64,000 bases of DNA from an uncultured Acholeplasmataceae bacterium (GCA_905203475.1 CAJKWD010000001.1:1-64000); one strand, 5' to 3'. Positions 34,740 to 44,903 are shown, numbered from the stretch's first letter. Made by a program: numbers and translations. The notes: generated by a model not told the origin, from the sequence alone.

Positions 34740-35507
34740 CATAACTCCATTCATCACTTCATCCCATATATCAACATCTATTGGAACTAAAATATTCTCA
34801 TTTAAAATATTTAAATTTTCATCTACATTTTCTTTCGTTGTGGTAAAAAGTTTTTCACCTTCTAATTGATCATACAGTTTTCTAATATATACTTTATTAT
34901 CGATGACATTTACAAATTCATAATTTGGACAATCAATATGAATATTAAAATCATCATCGCAGACAATACTACTTTCTAAAGATTGATGTAAAAAAGGAAG
35001 AGAACGTGTGGCATATCCGTTGTATATTTCTTTTTTCATACATTTTCCATTTTCATAAAATTCTAAATTATCTTTTTCTGCTTCTATATATCTAAATAAA
35101 AAACCTGGATATGTCTTTGTTTCATCATCATGAAATGTTTGTCTCTGCATTTCAACGTGTAATTTTTGGTCTTGATTACAATAACATTGAATCATTTTCG
35201 TATTTAAAACCGAATGTCTTTGATTGTCTTCATCCATAATTTTCTTAGTTACTCCATAATATAATTGACACTGCTCTTGATTAACTACATTGAACTTCAG
35301 ATAGTAAAAACTATTATTATGATATGGTTGTCGGTTTGCTAAATTATCTTTTTGAAGTATATAAGTATTGTTAGTACATTCCATTTTTATATCTCCTGGA
35401 GCAAAAAAGAAGTTATGAATTTCCGTACATAATAAATTAAAAATTCTTAAGTTTGTTTGAATCACTGCTGGTATTTTTGAGATCAAAGTTTGTTCTACGT
35501 CAGTCAC
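34728..35507 (-). CDS. Uncharacterised protein
   Basis: About 259 residues, soluble, mixed alpha-beta, with many Asn, Tyr and Cys residues. It has no signal peptide, membrane helix or motif that I recognise. The start is a GTG at 35507, set 7 nt after GGAGG; the frame upstream opens only with a TTG. It lies behind the rplQ terminator, so it is a separate unit placed in the gap between the alpha operon and the ecf genes. The function is unknown. Confidence 0.65.
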   Translation of the reverse strand: MTDVEQTLISKIPAVIQTNLRIFNLLCTEIHNFFFAPGDIKMECTNNTYILQKDNLANRQPYHNNSFYYLKFNVVNQEQCQLYYGVTKKIMDEDNQRHSVLNTKMIQCYCNQDQKLHVEMQRQTFHDDETKTYPGFLFRYIEAEKDNLEFYENGKCMKKEIYNGYATRSLPFLHQSLESSIVCDDDFNIHIDCPNYEFVNVIDNKVYIRKLYDQLEGEKLFTTTKENVDENLNILNENILVPIDVDIWDEVMNGVMKKS

Positions 35508-35535
35508 ATGAATACCTCCCAACGGTCAACATGAT

Positions 35536-35541
35536 ACTATA
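35536..35541 (-). promoter_or_regulatory. Possible promoter of the gene at 34728
   Basis: Extended -10 TGTTATAGT (TATAGT at 35536-35541) without a good -35 box. Confidence 0.4.
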
Positions 35542-35567
35542 ACAAGATAAATTTTACAAGTCTTTTC

Positions 35568-35594
35568 ACAAAAAAAAGAAGCAATTATGCTTCT
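35568..35594 (-). terminator. Terminator of the S10-spc-alpha operon
   Basis: AGAAGCA/TGCTTCT stem (35577-35583 with 35588-35594), 4-nt loop, then eight T. The rplQ TAA stop is in the loop. Confidence 0.9.
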
Positions 35595-35935
35595 TCTACT
35601 AATTCTAAGATGACCATAAGTGCATCGTCACCTTTTCTTTCATCTAATTTTAAGATTCTAGTATACCCTCCATTACGAGTTGCATAACGAGGTGCTAATT
35701 CATCAAATACTTTCTTAACAGCAACTTTATCGTTATGTAAGAAAGCTAATGCTTTTCTTCTTGCTACTAAAGATCCATCTTTTCCGTATGAAATCATCTT
35801 ATCAACAAACTTACGAACTTCTTTTGCTCTTGTTTCTGTTGTTTGAATTCTTCCATTCATGATGACATCTTTTGTTAGGTTAGCAAGCATACTTCTTCTA
35901 TGTTTGTTTGTACGTCCTAATTTTCTATAAGCCAT
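35585..35935 (-). CDS. rplQ: 50S ribosomal protein L17 (bL17)
   Basis: 116 residues. [19 protein letters not shown] starts the protein, and RVLK-like [16 protein letters not shown] is the C-terminal motif. It is the last gene of the long ribosomal operon, 15 bp after rpoA, with AGGAGGG upstream. Confidence 0.97.
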   Translation of the reverse strand: MAYRKLGRTNKHRRSMLANLTKDVIMNGRIQTTETRAKEVRKFVDKMISYGKDGSLVARRKALAFLHNDKVAVKKVFDELAPRYATRNGGYTRILKLDERKGDDALMVILELVEEA

Positions 35936-35950
35936 TATATTCCCTCCTAA

Positions 35951-36901
35951 CTAGTCTTCATCACGGAATTTAAGTCCCATATCTTTAATTTTATCAATTA
36001 CTTCTTTTAAAGATTTTTTACCTAAATTACGAATTTTCATCATTTCCATTTCTGATTTTTCTGTTAAATCTCCAAGAGTATTAATTCCTGCTCTTTTTAA
36101 GCAATTATATGCACGAACAGAGAAGTCTAAGTCATCAATGGATGTTTCTAATTTCTTCATTTTACTATCTTCTTGTTTTGCATTCATAATACCTGTTGTA
36201 TCAGCAATTTCACTTAAATTTGTAATAATATTTAAGTGTTCAATTAAGATTTTTGCTCCTAAGGCCATTACTTCTTCTGGACGAAGAGAACCATTTGTTT
36301 GAACATTCATAGTTAATTTATCATAACTTGCATCTTGTCCAACACGAGCATTTGTAACATCATAACTAATTCTCTCAATTGGAGAATACAATGCATCAAT
36401 TGGAATAAATCCAATTTTTTTATTTTCTAATAATTTTTTATTTTCATTAGATGGAACATATCCACGACCATTACTTACGATAAATTCCATATCTAATTTA
36501 CCACCTTTTGAAACAGTTGCAATCACTTGATCTTTATTGATAATTTCAACATCAGCATCTGTTTCAATATCAGCAGCAGTTACCGTTTTTTCAGTATCTA
36601 CATATAAATGCATTGTTTTATCTTCATCAGAATGATTTTTTACAACAATATTTTTTAAGTTCAAAATAATGGTTGTAACATCTTCTACAATACCTTCAAT
36701 TGTCTGGAATTCATGTGCAACTCCATCAATTTTTACGGCTACGATTGCACTTCCTGGCATACTTGATAGCATAACTCTTCTAAGTGCATTTCCGATTGTT
36801 GTTCCGAATCCTCTTTCAAGAGGTTCTAATTCGAATTTTCCATAATTATTATTTTCTACATAATCTGTTATTTTATAAATAGGTTTTTCAAAATTTAACA
36901 C
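35951..36901 (-). CDS. rpoA: RNA polymerase alpha subunit
   Basis: 316 residues. The N-terminal assembly domain has LERGFGTTIGNALRRVMLSS, and the C-terminal domain (about 245-316) has VRAYNCLKRAGINTLGDL and MKIRNLGKKSLKEV, the helices that contact UP elements and regulators. The length is normal. It lies between rpsK and rplQ as in other Firmicutes. Confidence 0.98.
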   Translation of the reverse strand: MLNFEKPIYKITDYVENNNYGKFELEPLERGFGTTIGNALRRVMLSSMPGSAIVAVKIDGVAHEFQTIEGIVEDVTTIILNLKNIVVKNHSDEDKTMHLYVDTEKTVTAADIETDADVEIINKDQVIATVSKGGKLDMEFIVSNGRGYVPSNENKKLLENKKIGFIPIDALYSPIERISYDVTNARVGQDASYDKLTMNVQTNGSLRPEEVMALGAKILIEHLNIITNLSEIADTTGIMNAKQEDSKMKKLETSIDDLDFSVRAYNCLKRAGINTLGDLTEKSEMEMMKIRNLGKKSLKEVIDKIKDMGLKFRDED

Positions 36902-36922
36902 TATTCCACACTCCTTTTCTTA

Positions 36923-37306
36923 TTATCCACGTGGACGTTTTGGTGGACGGCATCCATTATGTGGTATAGGTGTAACGTCAGTGATTGCAGTAATCTCAAG
37001 TCCAGCAGTTTGTAATGAACGAACAGCAGTTTCACGTCCAGAACCAATTCCTTTTACAAAAACTTCAACTTTTTTCATACCCATACCTGCAGCTGCTTTT
37101 CCTGCTGCTTCTGCTGCTTGACCTGCAGCAAATGGAGTTGATTTTTTACTTCCTTTAAATCCTAAAGTACCAGCTGAAGCCCAACTAATTGCATTTCCAT
37201 CTTTATCACTAATTGTTACAATTGTGTTATTAAATGTAGAATGAATATAAGCCTTACCTTCAGGTACATTCTTCTTCACTTTACGTTTTCTTGGTTTATA
37301 AGCCAT
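36923..37306 (-). CDS. rpsK: 30S ribosomal protein S11 (uS11)
   Basis: 127 residues. [20 protein letters not shown] and the C-terminal [13 protein letters not shown] [15 protein letters not shown] identify S11 of the 30S platform. The ATG at 37306 stands 8 nt after GGAGG; the ATG two codons earlier is too close to it. Confidence 0.97.
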   Translation of the reverse strand: MAYKPRKRKVKKNVPEGKAYIHSTFNNTIVTISDKDGNAISWASAGTLGFKGSKKSTPFAAGQAAEAAGKAAAGMGMKKVEVFVKGIGSGRETAVRSLQTAGLEITAITDVTPIPHNGCRPPKRPRG

Positions 37307-37330
37307 TTTCATAACCTCCTTTAACGTTTA

Positions 37331-37696
37331 TTATTTCTTTTTATTTGCTACAACTTTTCCTCTACCTTTACGAGTTCTAGCATTACGGTTAGTTCTTTGA
37401 CCTCTTACAGGTAAACCTTTTTTATGACGAGTACCTTGGTAAGAATTAATTTCCATTTTTGTTTTAATATTCATGTTGATTTCACGACGTAAATCTCCTT
37501 CAGTTGTGTATTTGTTTACTTCATCACGAATACGAACTAACTCTTCTTGAGTTAAGTCTTTTGCTTTTGTGTTTACATTTACGTTTGCATCATTACAAAT
37601 TCTAGTAGCAAGACTTCTTCCAATACCATAGATGTAAGTTAATGCGATTTCAATTCTCTTGTTATTTGGCAAATCAATACCTTTAATACGTGCCAT
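37331..37696 (-). CDS. rpsM: 30S ribosomal protein S13 (uS13)
   Basis: 121 residues. [20 protein letters not shown], the helix-hairpin-helix GIGRSLA and the basic tail [16 protein letters not shown] identify S13 of the 30S head. It lies in the alpha operon between rpmJ and rpsK. Confidence 0.97.
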   Translation of the reverse strand: MARIKGIDLPNNKRIEIALTYIYGIGRSLATRICNDANVNVNTKAKDLTQEELVRIRDEVNKYTTEGDLRREINMNIKTKMEINSYQGTRHKKGLPVRGQRTNRNARTRKGRGKVVANKKK

Positions 37697-37713
37697 TAAA
37701 ACACCTCCTATTT

Positions 37714-37827
37714 TTAACCTTGTCTTTGTTTGTGTTTAGGGTTTTCACAAATTACCATAACCCTACCTTTACGTTTGATTACACGACATTTGTCGCAAAT
37801 TGGTTTTACCGATGGTCTTACCTTCAT
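37714..37827 (-). CDS. rpmJ: 50S ribosomal protein L36 (bL36)
   Basis: 37 residues. It starts [14 protein letters not shown], continues with [12 protein letters not shown], and ends NPKHKQRQG. The three Cys and one His make it the zinc-binding form. It is too short for most gene callers. AGGAGGG precedes the ATG, and it lies between infA and rpsM as usual. Confidence 0.97.
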   Translation of the reverse strand: MKVRPSVKPICDKCRVIKRKGRVMVICENPKHKQRQG

Positions 37828-37841
37828 ATAAATCCCTCCTA

Positions 37842-38057
37842 TTATTTTCTATAGGTTATACGCCCGCGTGTTAAGTCATACGTTGAAACTTCTACGGTCA
37901 CTCTATCACCTGGTAAAATGCGAATATAGTGCATTCGGATTTTACCAGAAACGCCGGCTATAATCGTGTGTCCGTTTTCAAGTTCTACTTTAAAATTAGC
38001 ATTTGGTAAAGTTTCAACAACTTTCCCTTCTAATTCAATTACATCTTCTTTTGCCAT
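37842..38057 (-). CDS. infA: Translation initiation factor IF-1
   Basis: 71 residues, a single S1-like OB fold: [40 protein letters not shown] and [10 protein letters not shown]. It binds the 30S A site during initiation. It lies 4 bp after map in the standard order. Confidence 0.97.
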   Translation of the reverse strand: MAKEDVIELEGKVVETLPNANFKVELENGHTIIAGVSGKIRMHYIRILPGDRVTVEVSTYDLTRGRITYRK

Positions 38058-38061
38058 TTTC

Positions 38062-38808
38062 TCACCTCTTCGTTAAAATTTCATAACCATCTTCTGTTAC
38101 TAGAACAGTATGTTCAAAGTGAGCAGATGGTTTTAAATCAGCAGTTACAATTGTCCAATCATCATCTAATTCATAGATATCAGCAGTACCTCTATTTAAC
38201 ATTGGTTCTACTGCAATGACCATTCCTTTCTTTAGAAGTGGCCCTGTATTTGGTTTTCCATAATTTGGTACATCTGGCATTTCATGTACTTCACTTCCAA
38301 CACCGTGTCCCACAAGTTCTTTTACAACTCCTAGATGATATTTATTTGCACACTTACTTACCATATATCCGATATCGCCAACTCTTGCCCCATCATGAAT
38401 AGCAGATAAACCTTCAAACAAAGCTTCTTCCGTATGTTTTAGAAGTTCTTCATTTTCATGACTTACCTTTCCCACTGGATAACTCCAAGCGGAATCTCCA
38501 TGATATCCTTTATAGCAAGCTCCAATATCAATGGATACGATATCTCCTTCTTTTAATTTACGATTTGATGGAATTCCATGTACTACTTCTTCATTCACTG
38601 AAATACAACAAGCATTTGGAAATCCATATAATCCTTTAAATGATGGAGTAGCTCCACATTTTCTTATATATGCTTCTGCAAGTTGATCTAGTTCCATTGT
38701 GGTGATACCCGGTTTTATATATGGTTTAATATATTTATGAGTATCACCGACAATTTTACCAGCAATTCTTAAAAGTTCAATTTCCCTATCTGATTTAATA
38801 CTAATCAT
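38062..38808 (-). CDS. map: Methionine aminopeptidase type I
   Basis: 248 residues. It removes the N-terminal Met from new proteins. The metal ligands are in [22 protein letters not shown]...HEMPD and the two Glu of AVEPML and HFEHTVLV. There is no N-terminal zinc finger extension. It overlaps adk by 8 bp. Confidence 0.97.
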   Translation of the reverse strand: MISIKSDREIELLRIAGKIVGDTHKYIKPYIKPGITTMELDQLAEAYIRKCGATPSFKGLYGFPNACCISVNEEVVHGIPSNRKLKEGDIVSIDIGACYKGYHGDSAWSYPVGKVSHENEELLKHTEEALFEGLSAIHDGARVGDIGYMVSKCANKYHLGVVKELVGHGVGSEVHEMPDVPNYGKPNTGPLLKKGMVIAVEPMLNRGTADIYELDDDWTIVTADLKPSAHFEHTVLVTEDGYEILTKR

Positions 38809-39469
38809 GAGAAACGCCTCTTTCTAGTACCTCTACAATATGATTAAATACTTCACTTGTAGATTTTGTACTATCAACATGGTATAAATTACCATGATTT
38901 TTATAGTAATCTAAAAGTGGAAGGGTATTATCTAGATATGCTTGATAACGAGCTTCGAATGTCTGTTCATTATCATCGCTACGAACAGTTAATTCTGAGC
39001 CACATTTATCACATATATTTTCTACTTTTGATTCCATACCAGCGATTAGGTCATTGTAAATTGCTCCACATTTTGGACATGATTTACGACCCAATATACG
39101 GTTTTTACAAAGTTCTTTTGGAACATCCAAATAAATCACAATTCCATGTTCAAGATGCATCTCATCAAGCATTTGTTCATAAGCTGCTGCTTGTGAAACA
39201 TTGCGAGGAAATCCATCCAAGATATATCCATTTCTACAATCCTCTTGATTCAAACGATTTTGCAACAATTTTAATACAATATCGTCTGAAATCAAAGAAC
39301 CAGATTCCATCAATTTCTTGATTTTGATATCTAATTCGCTATCTCCTTTTGTAGCAGCTCTAAGTAGATCTCCTGTAGAGATATGAGGCAAATGATATTT
39401 TTCTTCAATTAATTTTGATTGTGTTCCCTTTCCTGCAGCAGGAGGGGCTATGAAAATAATACTTTTCAT
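38801..39469 (-). CDS. adk: Adenylate kinase, zinc-lid type
   Basis: 222 residues. It interconverts ATP, ADP and AMP. The P-loop is APPAAGKGTQS, an AMP-binding segment is STGDLLRA, and DGFPRNVSQA follows. The lid (about 125-155) carries two CxxC pairs (CPKCGAIYND and CDKCGSEL) for a structural zinc. It overlaps secY by 4 bp and map by 8 bp. The P-loop GAPGAGKGTQ of most homologues reads APPAAGKGTQ here. Confidence 0.96.
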   Translation of the reverse strand: MKSIIFIAPPAAGKGTQSKLIEEKYHLPHISTGDLLRAATKGDSELDIKIKKLMESGSLISDDIVLKLLQNRLNQEDCRNGYILDGFPRNVSQAAAYEQMLDEMHLEHGIVIYLDVPKELCKNRILGRKSCPKCGAIYNDLIAGMESKVENICDKCGSELTVRSDDNEQTFEARYQAYLDNTLPLLDYYKNHGNLYHVDSTKSTSEVFNHIVEVLERGVSHD

Positions 39470-40746
39470 CTTCTTCGTCTTCTTCCTCTTGAACTTGTAT
39501 AATTTCTACTAATTAATTTACTTTCTACTTGTCTGTAAGTTTCAAGTGCAACCCCAACAACAATTAGAAGTCCTGTACCACCAATTGATACACTGGTAGG
39601 TAAATTAGAAAACATTCCGAATACAATTGGAAGTCCAGCAATTACAGCAAGACAGATTGCTCCAACTAACGTAATACGGTTTAATGTTTTTGAAATATAT
39701 TTTACAGTATCATCACCTGGATGTACTCCTGGAATATATCCACCATTTTTTTGTAAATTTTCAGCAAGTTCTTTTGGTTTTAATTGTAAATATGTATAAA
39801 AATAAGTAAATGCGATAATTAATACAATGTATAATACAAAACCTGTTCCTGTCTGAAAAGATAACCATTTTTGTACAAATAATGTCATTGATTCATTTTT
39901 AATGAGTTGAGCAATTAATCCTGGAACAGAAATAATTGCAGATGCGAAAATGACTGGGATAACAGAAGCAGAGTTTAATTTAAATGGAATATAACTTTTA
40001 TTTCCACCAATTCCTGCTCCAGATTGGTTAGCATATTGAATTGGAATACGACGTTCTGCAGATTGTTCAAAAACAACTGCAATAACAATCGCAAGATACA
40101 TAACAACAAACAAGATGAATTTAGTAATTCCAAATAATGTTTGTTGTAAATCTCCTCCCGTTACAAATCCGTTATAAGCATCGACAAACATACTTGGCAT
40201 AGTAGCAATAATACCGGCCATAATGATTAATGAGGTACCATTTCCTACTCCTTTCTTTGTGATCTGATCTCCAATCCAAAGTAAGAATGCAGTACCTGCT
40301 GTTAAAATCAATGCGAATTCCATGTATTGTAATGAAGTTCCATTTTGAATAAATGCAAATGAGAATAAATATCCTTGAATAAATGCAAGAATAATACCAG
40401 TTACACGTGTAATCTGATTAATCTTGTTTCTACCTACTTGACCTTGTTTTGAAAGTTCAGTAAGGTATGGAACAATATCCATCTGTAGTAACTGAATGAT
40501 GATAGATGCCGTAATATATGGCATAACACCAAGTGCGAAAACAGAGAATTTCTCTAACGCACCTCCACCCATTGCATTAATTAACTCTAAAAATCCTAAA
40601 TTAGATCCCAATAATTTTGAATCAACTCCAGGAACAATAATTGTTGTTCCTAGCTTAAAAATGAATAAGCAGAATAAAGTGAAGTAGATTCTTTTTCTTA
40701 AGTCCTTATTTTCAGGCTTAAATATTTGCTTCATAGTCGCAAACAT
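39466..40746 (-). CDS. secY: Preprotein translocase subunit SecY
   Basis: 426 residues with ten membrane helices. The plug and pore region GALEKFSVFALGVMPYITAS and the cytoplasmic loop VVFEQSAERRIPIQYA with basic residues for SecA and ribosome binding are present. It is the channel of the Sec pathway. The C-terminus ends in a run of arginines (SSRGRRRRR). It lies 1 bp after rplO. Confidence 0.98.
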   Translation of the reverse strand: MFATMKQIFKPENKDLRKRIYFTLFCLFIFKLGTTIIVPGVDSKLLGSNLGFLELINAMGGGALEKFSVFALGVMPYITASIIIQLLQMDIVPYLTELSKQGQVGRNKINQITRVTGIILAFIQGYLFSFAFIQNGTSLQYMEFALILTAGTAFLLWIGDQITKKGVGNGTSLIIMAGIIATMPSMFVDAYNGFVTGGDLQQTLFGITKFILFVVMYLAIVIAVVFEQSAERRIPIQYANQSGAGIGGNKSYIPFKLNSASVIPVIFASAIISVPGLIAQLIKNESMTLFVQKWLSFQTGTGFVLYIVLIIAFTYFYTYLQLKPKELAENLQKNGGYIPGVHPGDDTVKYISKTLNRITLVGAICLAVIAGLPIVFGMFSNLPTSVSIGGTGLLIVVGVALETYRQVESKLISRNYTSSRGRRRRR

Positions 40747-40747
40747 A

Positions 40748-41191
40748 CTAGATCACCTCAGCTTTTCCACCTAATTTTTCTATTTGTTCTTTTGCTGTTT
40801 TTGAAAATTTACTAGCTTTTACAACTAATTTCTTTTCTAAAACACCGTTTCCTAAAACTTTAATTCCACATAATTGTTTTTTCACAAGTCCCATTTCTTT
40901 TAAAAGTTCTGGAGTTACTTCTACACCGTCATCAAATTTATTTAAATCACTTAAATTGATAGTTGCATATTCTTTTTTGAATTTTGCATTTGTGAAACCT
41001 CTTTTTGGAAGTTTTCTATATAGTGGGAATTGTCCACCTTCGAACCATCCTGGAACTCCTCCACCACTTCTTGCGTTTTGACCTTTTTGTCCGCGTCCTG
41101 AAGTTTTTCCAAGACCACTACCAACACCACGTCCAACGCGCTTTTTCGTAGTTGTAGCTCCAACACCTGGTTTTAATTCATGTAGTTTCAT
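40748..41191 (-). CDS. rplO: 50S ribosomal protein L15 (uL15)
   Basis: 147 residues. [42 protein letters not shown] and the C-terminal alpha-beta domain are typical of L15. The start overlaps the rpsE stop by 1 bp. The rpmD gene that normally separates rpsE and rplO is absent. Confidence 0.97.
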   Translation of the reverse strand: MKLHELKPGVGATTTKKRVGRGVGSGLGKTSGRGQKGQNARSGGGVPGWFEGGQFPLYRKLPKRGFTNAKFKKEYATINLSDLNKFDDGVEVTPELLKEMGLVKKQLCGIKVLGNGVLEKKLVVKASKFSKTAKEQIEKLGGKAEVI

Positions 41192-41778
41192 TATCTAATT
41201 TCCTCTACTTTCTTTCCACGTAATGCTGCAACTTTTTCAATTGTTCTTTGTGATTTTAATGCTTCTAATGTAGCGTAAGCCATATTTACTTTTGTATTAG
41301 AACCTAGTGATTTTGAAAGAATGTTCTTGACACCAGCAAGTTCAAGTACACTACGAACTGGTCCTCCAGCTTTTACTCCTGTACCTTTACTAGCAGGCTT
41401 TAACATAACTTTACTAGCTCCTCTTCTTCCAATAGCTTCATGTGGAATTGTATCATCAACGATAGATACACGAACGATATTTTTTGTAGCAGCTTGCACA
41501 GCTTTTTTAATTGCATCTGGAACTTCGTTTGCTTTTCCAGAACCAATTCCTACTTTACCTTTTCTATCTCCAACTGCTACAACAGCTGAGAAACGGAAAT
41601 GACGTCCACCCTTTGTAACTTTTGTTACACGAGTAATTGTAATAACTTCTTCATCATATAACTTTGGTTGTCTTTCTCTTCTTCTACGTTGTGGTCTTGA
41701 TGAATTCTTCTTGTTATTTTTGTCAAAAGATTTTTGTTCTTTTTGAACTGGGTTTTGGTTCATATCCTTATTATCCAT
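41191..41778 (-). CDS. rpsE: 30S ribosomal protein S5 (uS5) with N-terminal extension
   Basis: 195 residues, about 30 longer than usual. The first 35 residues are a disordered Asn/Lys/Gln/Arg-rich extension (through [20 protein letters not shown]). The S5 domain follows, with [18 protein letters not shown] and [26 protein letters not shown] precedes the ATG at 41778. An ATG five codons later also exists, but it has a poorer site. Confidence 0.96.
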   Translation of the reverse strand: MDNKDMNQNPVQKEQKSFDKNNKKNSSRPQRRRRERQPKLYDEEVITITRVTKVTKGGRHFRFSAVVAVGDRKGKVGIGSGKANEVPDAIKKAVQAATKNIVRVSIVDDTIPHEAIGRRGASKVMLKPASKGTGVKAGGPVRSVLELAGVKNILSKSLGSNTKVNMAYATLEALKSQRTIEKVAALRGKKVEEIR

Positions 41779-41795
41779 AACTAACCCTCCTTATA

Positions 41796-42158
41796 TTAGA
41801 ATTCTAATCCATTTTCACGTGCAGCTTCAGCTAAAGCTTTTACACGTCCATGATATAGGTATCCACCTCTATCAAATTTAACATTTTTAATTTTTGCTTT
41901 TAATGCTCTCTTAGCGATTAATTCTCCTACTTTTTTAGCAGCATCGATGTTGCTTCCGTTTTCTAATTTTAATTCTTTATCAATAGAAGAAGCACTCACA
42001 AGTGTAGCATTTGTTTCATCATCTATGATTTGCGCAAAAATATTTTTATTTGATCTAAACACATTAAGTCTTGGACATTCTTTTGTTCCAACAACTTTTT
42101 CTCTTACACGAGCGTGTCTAGCTTTTCTCATTTCATTACGAGATTCTTTCTTTATCAT
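41796..42158 (-). CDS. rplR: 50S ribosomal protein L18 (uL18)
   Basis: 120 residues. [21 protein letters not shown] at the N-terminus and [20 protein letters not shown] at the C-terminus identify the 5S rRNA-binding protein L18. It lies between rplF and rpsE. Confidence 0.97.
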   Translation of the reverse strand: MIKKESRNEMRKARHARVREKVVGTKECPRLNVFRSNKNIFAQIIDDETNATLVSASSIDKELKLENGSNIDAAKKVGELIAKRALKAKIKNVKFDRGGYLYHGRVKALAEAARENGLEF

Positions 42159-42185
42159 AGTAAACGCTCCTTTGCTAATATTTAA

Positions 42186-42716
42186 CTATGCTGCTTTTTT
42201 ACCTTCCTTACGACGTACATGTTCATCCGCATAACGGATTCCCTTTCCTTTGTAAGGTTCTGGTCTTCTAATGTCACGGACATTAGCAGCAAAATTTCCA
42301 ACTAATTGTCTGTCGATTCCTCTTACAAACAATTCAGTATTGCTTGGTGATTCTAATTGAATACCAGCTGGAATTTCCATTTCTACTGGATGTGAGTATC
42401 CAGCACTAACAACTAGTGTATTTCCCTTTACTTGAAAACGGTATCCTACACCAACTGCTTCTAATTTCTTTTCGAAACCTTTTGTTACTCCAGTAATCAT
42501 ATTTGCAATATTTGCATTTGCTGTTCCATGGTATGCTTTAAAATTATCATTTTTTCTTTCTACTGATAATTTATCTCCATCCACTTTTACAGTAATATTT
42601 CTATTTACTTCAGTAGAAAGATTACCTTTAGGACCAGTTACACGAACAATATTACCATCTACTTCTACAGTAACTCCTTCAGGAATCGATAAAATTCTGT
42701 TTCCAATTCGACTCAT
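42186..42716 (-). CDS. rplF: 50S ribosomal protein L6 (uL6)
   Basis: 176 residues. SRIGNRILSIPEGVTVEVDG starts the protein, and PEPYKGKGIRYADEHVRRKEGK ends it. The ATG at 42716 matches the family start. The reading frame upstream runs back into rpsH. GAAAGGAAG precedes it. Confidence 0.97.
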   Translation of the reverse strand: MSRIGNRILSIPEGVTVEVDGNIVRVTGPKGNLSTEVNRNITVKVDGDKLSVERKNDNFKAYHGTANANIANMITGVTKGFEKKLEAVGVGYRFQVKGNTLVVSAGYSHPVEMEIPAGIQLESPSNTELFVRGIDRQLVGNFAANVRDIRRPEPYKGKGIRYADEHVRRKEGKKAA

Positions 42717-42729
42717 ATTATCTTCCTTT

Positions 42730-43125
42730 CTACCAAATGTATGCAAGTACTTCTCCACCAAGAGAATTTTCACGTGCGTGTTTATCTGTCATAATTCCTT
42801 TTGACGTAGAAATAATTGCGATTCCAAGACCGTTTAATACACGTGGTACATCTTGTGCCTTAGCATATACACGTAATCCTGGCTTTGAAATTCTTTTTAA
42901 TCCTGTAATAACACGTTCTTTTTTATTTCCATATTTTAATGTAAGAACAATAACATCTTGTACTTTTCCTTTTTTTGTTGTGTAATCACTAATGAATCCT
43001 TCTTCTTTTAAGATTCTTGCGATTTCTAATTTCATTTTTGAAGCGGGTACTTCAACTTCTGTGTATCGCATTTGGTTTGCATTACGAATTCTTGTAAGCA
43101 TATCTGCGATTGGATCTGTTACCAT
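42730..43125 (-). CDS. rpsH: 30S ribosomal protein S8 (uS8)
   Basis: 131 residues. [19 protein letters not shown] and the C-terminal [20 protein letters not shown] with VLAYIW are diagnostic. It organises the central domain of 16S rRNA. It lies between rpsZ and rplF. Confidence 0.97.
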   Translation of the reverse strand: MVTDPIADMLTRIRNANQMRYTEVEVPASKMKLEIARILKEEGFISDYTTKKGKVQDVIVLTLKYGNKKERVITGLKRISKPGLRVYAKAQDVPRVLNGLGIAIISTSKGIMTDKHARENSLGGEVLAYIW

Positions 43126-43143
43126 AATTATCCTCCCTTCTTA

Positions 43144-43329
43144 CTACCAGCTTGATTTTTTCATTCCTGGTATTTGTCCTTTATAAGCTAGTTCTCTGAA
43201 ACAAATACGGCAAATTCCATATTTCTTAAGAACTGCATGAGGTCTTCCACATCTTGAACAACGTGTATATTCACGTACTTTAAATTTCTGTGGTCGACTT
43301 GCTTTTACTTTCATACTAGTTTTAGCCAT
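43144..43329 (-). CDS. rpsZ: 30S ribosomal protein S14, zinc type (uS14)
   Basis: 61 residues, the short zinc-binding form. [20 protein letters not shown] supplies the four Cys ligands, and [18 protein letters not shown] is the typical end. It lies between rplE and rpsH. Confidence 0.97.
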   Translation of the reverse strand: MAKTSMKVKASRPQKFKVREYTRCSRCGRPHAVLKKYGICRICFRELAYKGQIPGMKKSSW

Positions 43330-43351
43330 AATATTCCTCCTAATTCATTTA

Positions 43352-43891
43352 TTAGTTCTTAAAAGGCATTCCGAAACCTTTTAATAAGTCATACGCTTCG
43401 TCGTTTGTTTTTGCTGTAGTAACGAAAACAATGTCCATACCACGTACTTTAACAACGTTATCATAATCTATTTCTGAGAAAATTAGTTGTTCAGTTAATC
43501 CTAATGTATAGTTTCCTCTTCCATCAAATGAACGATGTGAAACTCCTCTAAAGTCACGTACACGAGGTAATGTAATACTAATTAATTTATCTAAGAAGTT
43601 ATACATATTTTCTCCACGTAATGTTACTTTACATCCAATAGGTTGACCTTCTCTTACTTTAAATCCTGCAATTGCTTTTTTTGCTTTTGTTACAACAGGT
43701 TTTTGTCCAGTAATTTGAGCAAGATCGGAAACTGCAGCATCTAATAACTTAGAATTTGTTGTTGCGTCTCCAACACCCATATTCACAACAATTTTATCAA
43801 GAGCTGGAACTTCCATAATACTCTTGTAATTATATTTTTCTCTTAAGCTAGGTACGATTTCCTTATTATACTTTTCTTTTAGGCGGTTCAT
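43352..43891 (-). CDS. rplE: 50S ribosomal protein L5 (uL5)
   Basis: 179 residues. [38 protein letters not shown] and the C-terminal [19 protein letters not shown] are typical. It binds 5S rRNA and contacts the P-site tRNA. The length is normal. Confidence 0.97.
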   Translation of the reverse strand: MNRLKEKYNKEIVPSLREKYNYKSIMEVPALDKIVVNMGVGDATTNSKLLDAAVSDLAQITGQKPVVTKAKKAIAGFKVREGQPIGCKVTLRGENMYNFLDKLISITLPRVRDFRGVSHRSFDGRGNYTLGLTEQLIFSEIDYDNVVKVRGMDIVFVTTAKTNDEAYDLLKGFGMPFKN

Positions 43892-43909
43892 AATTTACCC
43901 TCCTTCCAA

Positions 43910-44218
43910 TTAGTCAAGATTTGAATTAGATTTTTTAGTACATCTAACTTTTTTTCCTTTTTTATCAGTTGTATGTCCGATTCTAGTTCTTTTCTTTGTC
44001 TTAGGGTCTAAAATCATAACATTTGAAGCATGAATTGGAGCATTCATTTCAACAATGCTTCCAGCCCCTTGTCCAGATGGTTTTACATGTTTTTTAACAA
44101 CATTTACACCCTCTACAACAACACGGTTTTCACTTCTAAGTACTTTTGTGATGATTCCTTCTTTTCCCTTATCTTTTCCGGCAATAACAACTACTTTATC
44201 TCCAGACTTTAAGTTCAT
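43910..44218 (-). CDS. rplX: 50S ribosomal protein L24 (uL24)
   Basis: 102 residues with a KOW motif: NLKSGDKVVVIAGKDKGKEG and VIKVLRSENRVVVEGVN-like sequence. The ATG at 44218 is 6 nt after AGGAGG. The reading frame upstream is non-coding overlap with rplN. Confidence 0.97.
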   Translation of the reverse strand: MNLKSGDKVVVIAGKDKGKEGIITKVLRSENRVVVEGVNVVKKHVKPSGQGAGSIVEMNAPIHASNVMILDPKTKKRTRIGHTTDKKGKKVRCTKKSNSNLD

Positions 44219-44240
44219 GTTCATCCTCCTTATTATGAGA

Positions 44241-44609
44241 CTATAACACTTCTTTTGCAAGTGAAACAATCTTCATAAAATTTTTGTCACGTAATTCACG
44301 TGCTACTGGTCCAAATACACGAGTTCCAACTGGAGTTCCATCATCTTTAATAATAACGCATGCATTATCGTCAAATTTGATGTATGATCCATCTTCACGT
44401 CTTAAACCAGATTTACTTCTAACGATTACCGCTTTCACAACTTTTCCTTTTGCAACAGTTCCGTTTGGAGTTGCTTTTTTAACAGTTGCGACAACGATAT
44501 CACCAATATTTCCCGTTTTTACTTTACTTCCCCCAAGCACACGAATAATTGATACTTCACGTGCTCCAGAGTTATCAGCTACTTTTAAACGAGTTTCTTG
44601 TTGTACCAT
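44241..44609 (-). CDS. rplN: 50S ribosomal protein L14 (uL14)
   Basis: 122 residues. [19 protein letters not shown] and [18 protein letters not shown] [18 protein letters not shown] are diagnostic. The ATG at 44609 is the family start; GGAGG lies 8 nt upstream. Confidence 0.97.
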   Translation of the reverse strand: MVQQETRLKVADNSGAREVSIIRVLGGSKVKTGNIGDIVVATVKKATPNGTVAKGKVVKAVIVRSKSGLRREDGSYIKFDDNACVIIKDDGTPVGTRVFGPVARELRDKNFMKIVSLAKEVL

Positions 44610-44636
44610 GTTTTTATCCTCCTTTTCGAGCAGCAA

Positions 44637-44894
44637 TTATAAAACGATTGCTTTTTCTACTACTTCGACTAAACGGAAATGTTTGTTTTTAGAGATTGGA
44701 CGAGTTTCTACAATACGAACGATATCTCCAACATTTGCAACATTCTTTTCATCGTGGGCAGTATATTTTTTTGAGTATTTTGCACGTTTTTTATAAATTG
44801 GGTTTACCTTGTAAGTTTCAACTAATACTGTAATTGTTTTATCAGCTTTATTACTTACAACTTTTCCCACTAATTCATGAGTTTTCTTTTCCAT
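44637..44894 (-). CDS. rpsQ: 30S ribosomal protein S17 (uS17)
   Basis: 85 residues, an OB fold. [20 protein letters not shown] and [21 protein letters not shown] identify S17. It lies between rpmC and rplN. Confidence 0.97.
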   Translation of the reverse strand: MEKKTHELVGKVVSNKADKTITVLVETYKVNPIYKKRAKYSKKYTAHDEKNVANVGDIVRIVETRPISKNKHFRLVEVVEKAIVL

Positions 44895-44903
44895 AATGCC
44901 CTC

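Noticed and set aside
38866..39321. 151-codon plus-strand ORF antisense to adk
   Set aside because: It is a shadow of adk, whose motifs and operon position are clear; there is no ribosome site.
44284..44796. 170-codon plus-strand ORF antisense to rplN and rpsQ
   Set aside because: It is an antisense shadow of two certain ribosomal genes.
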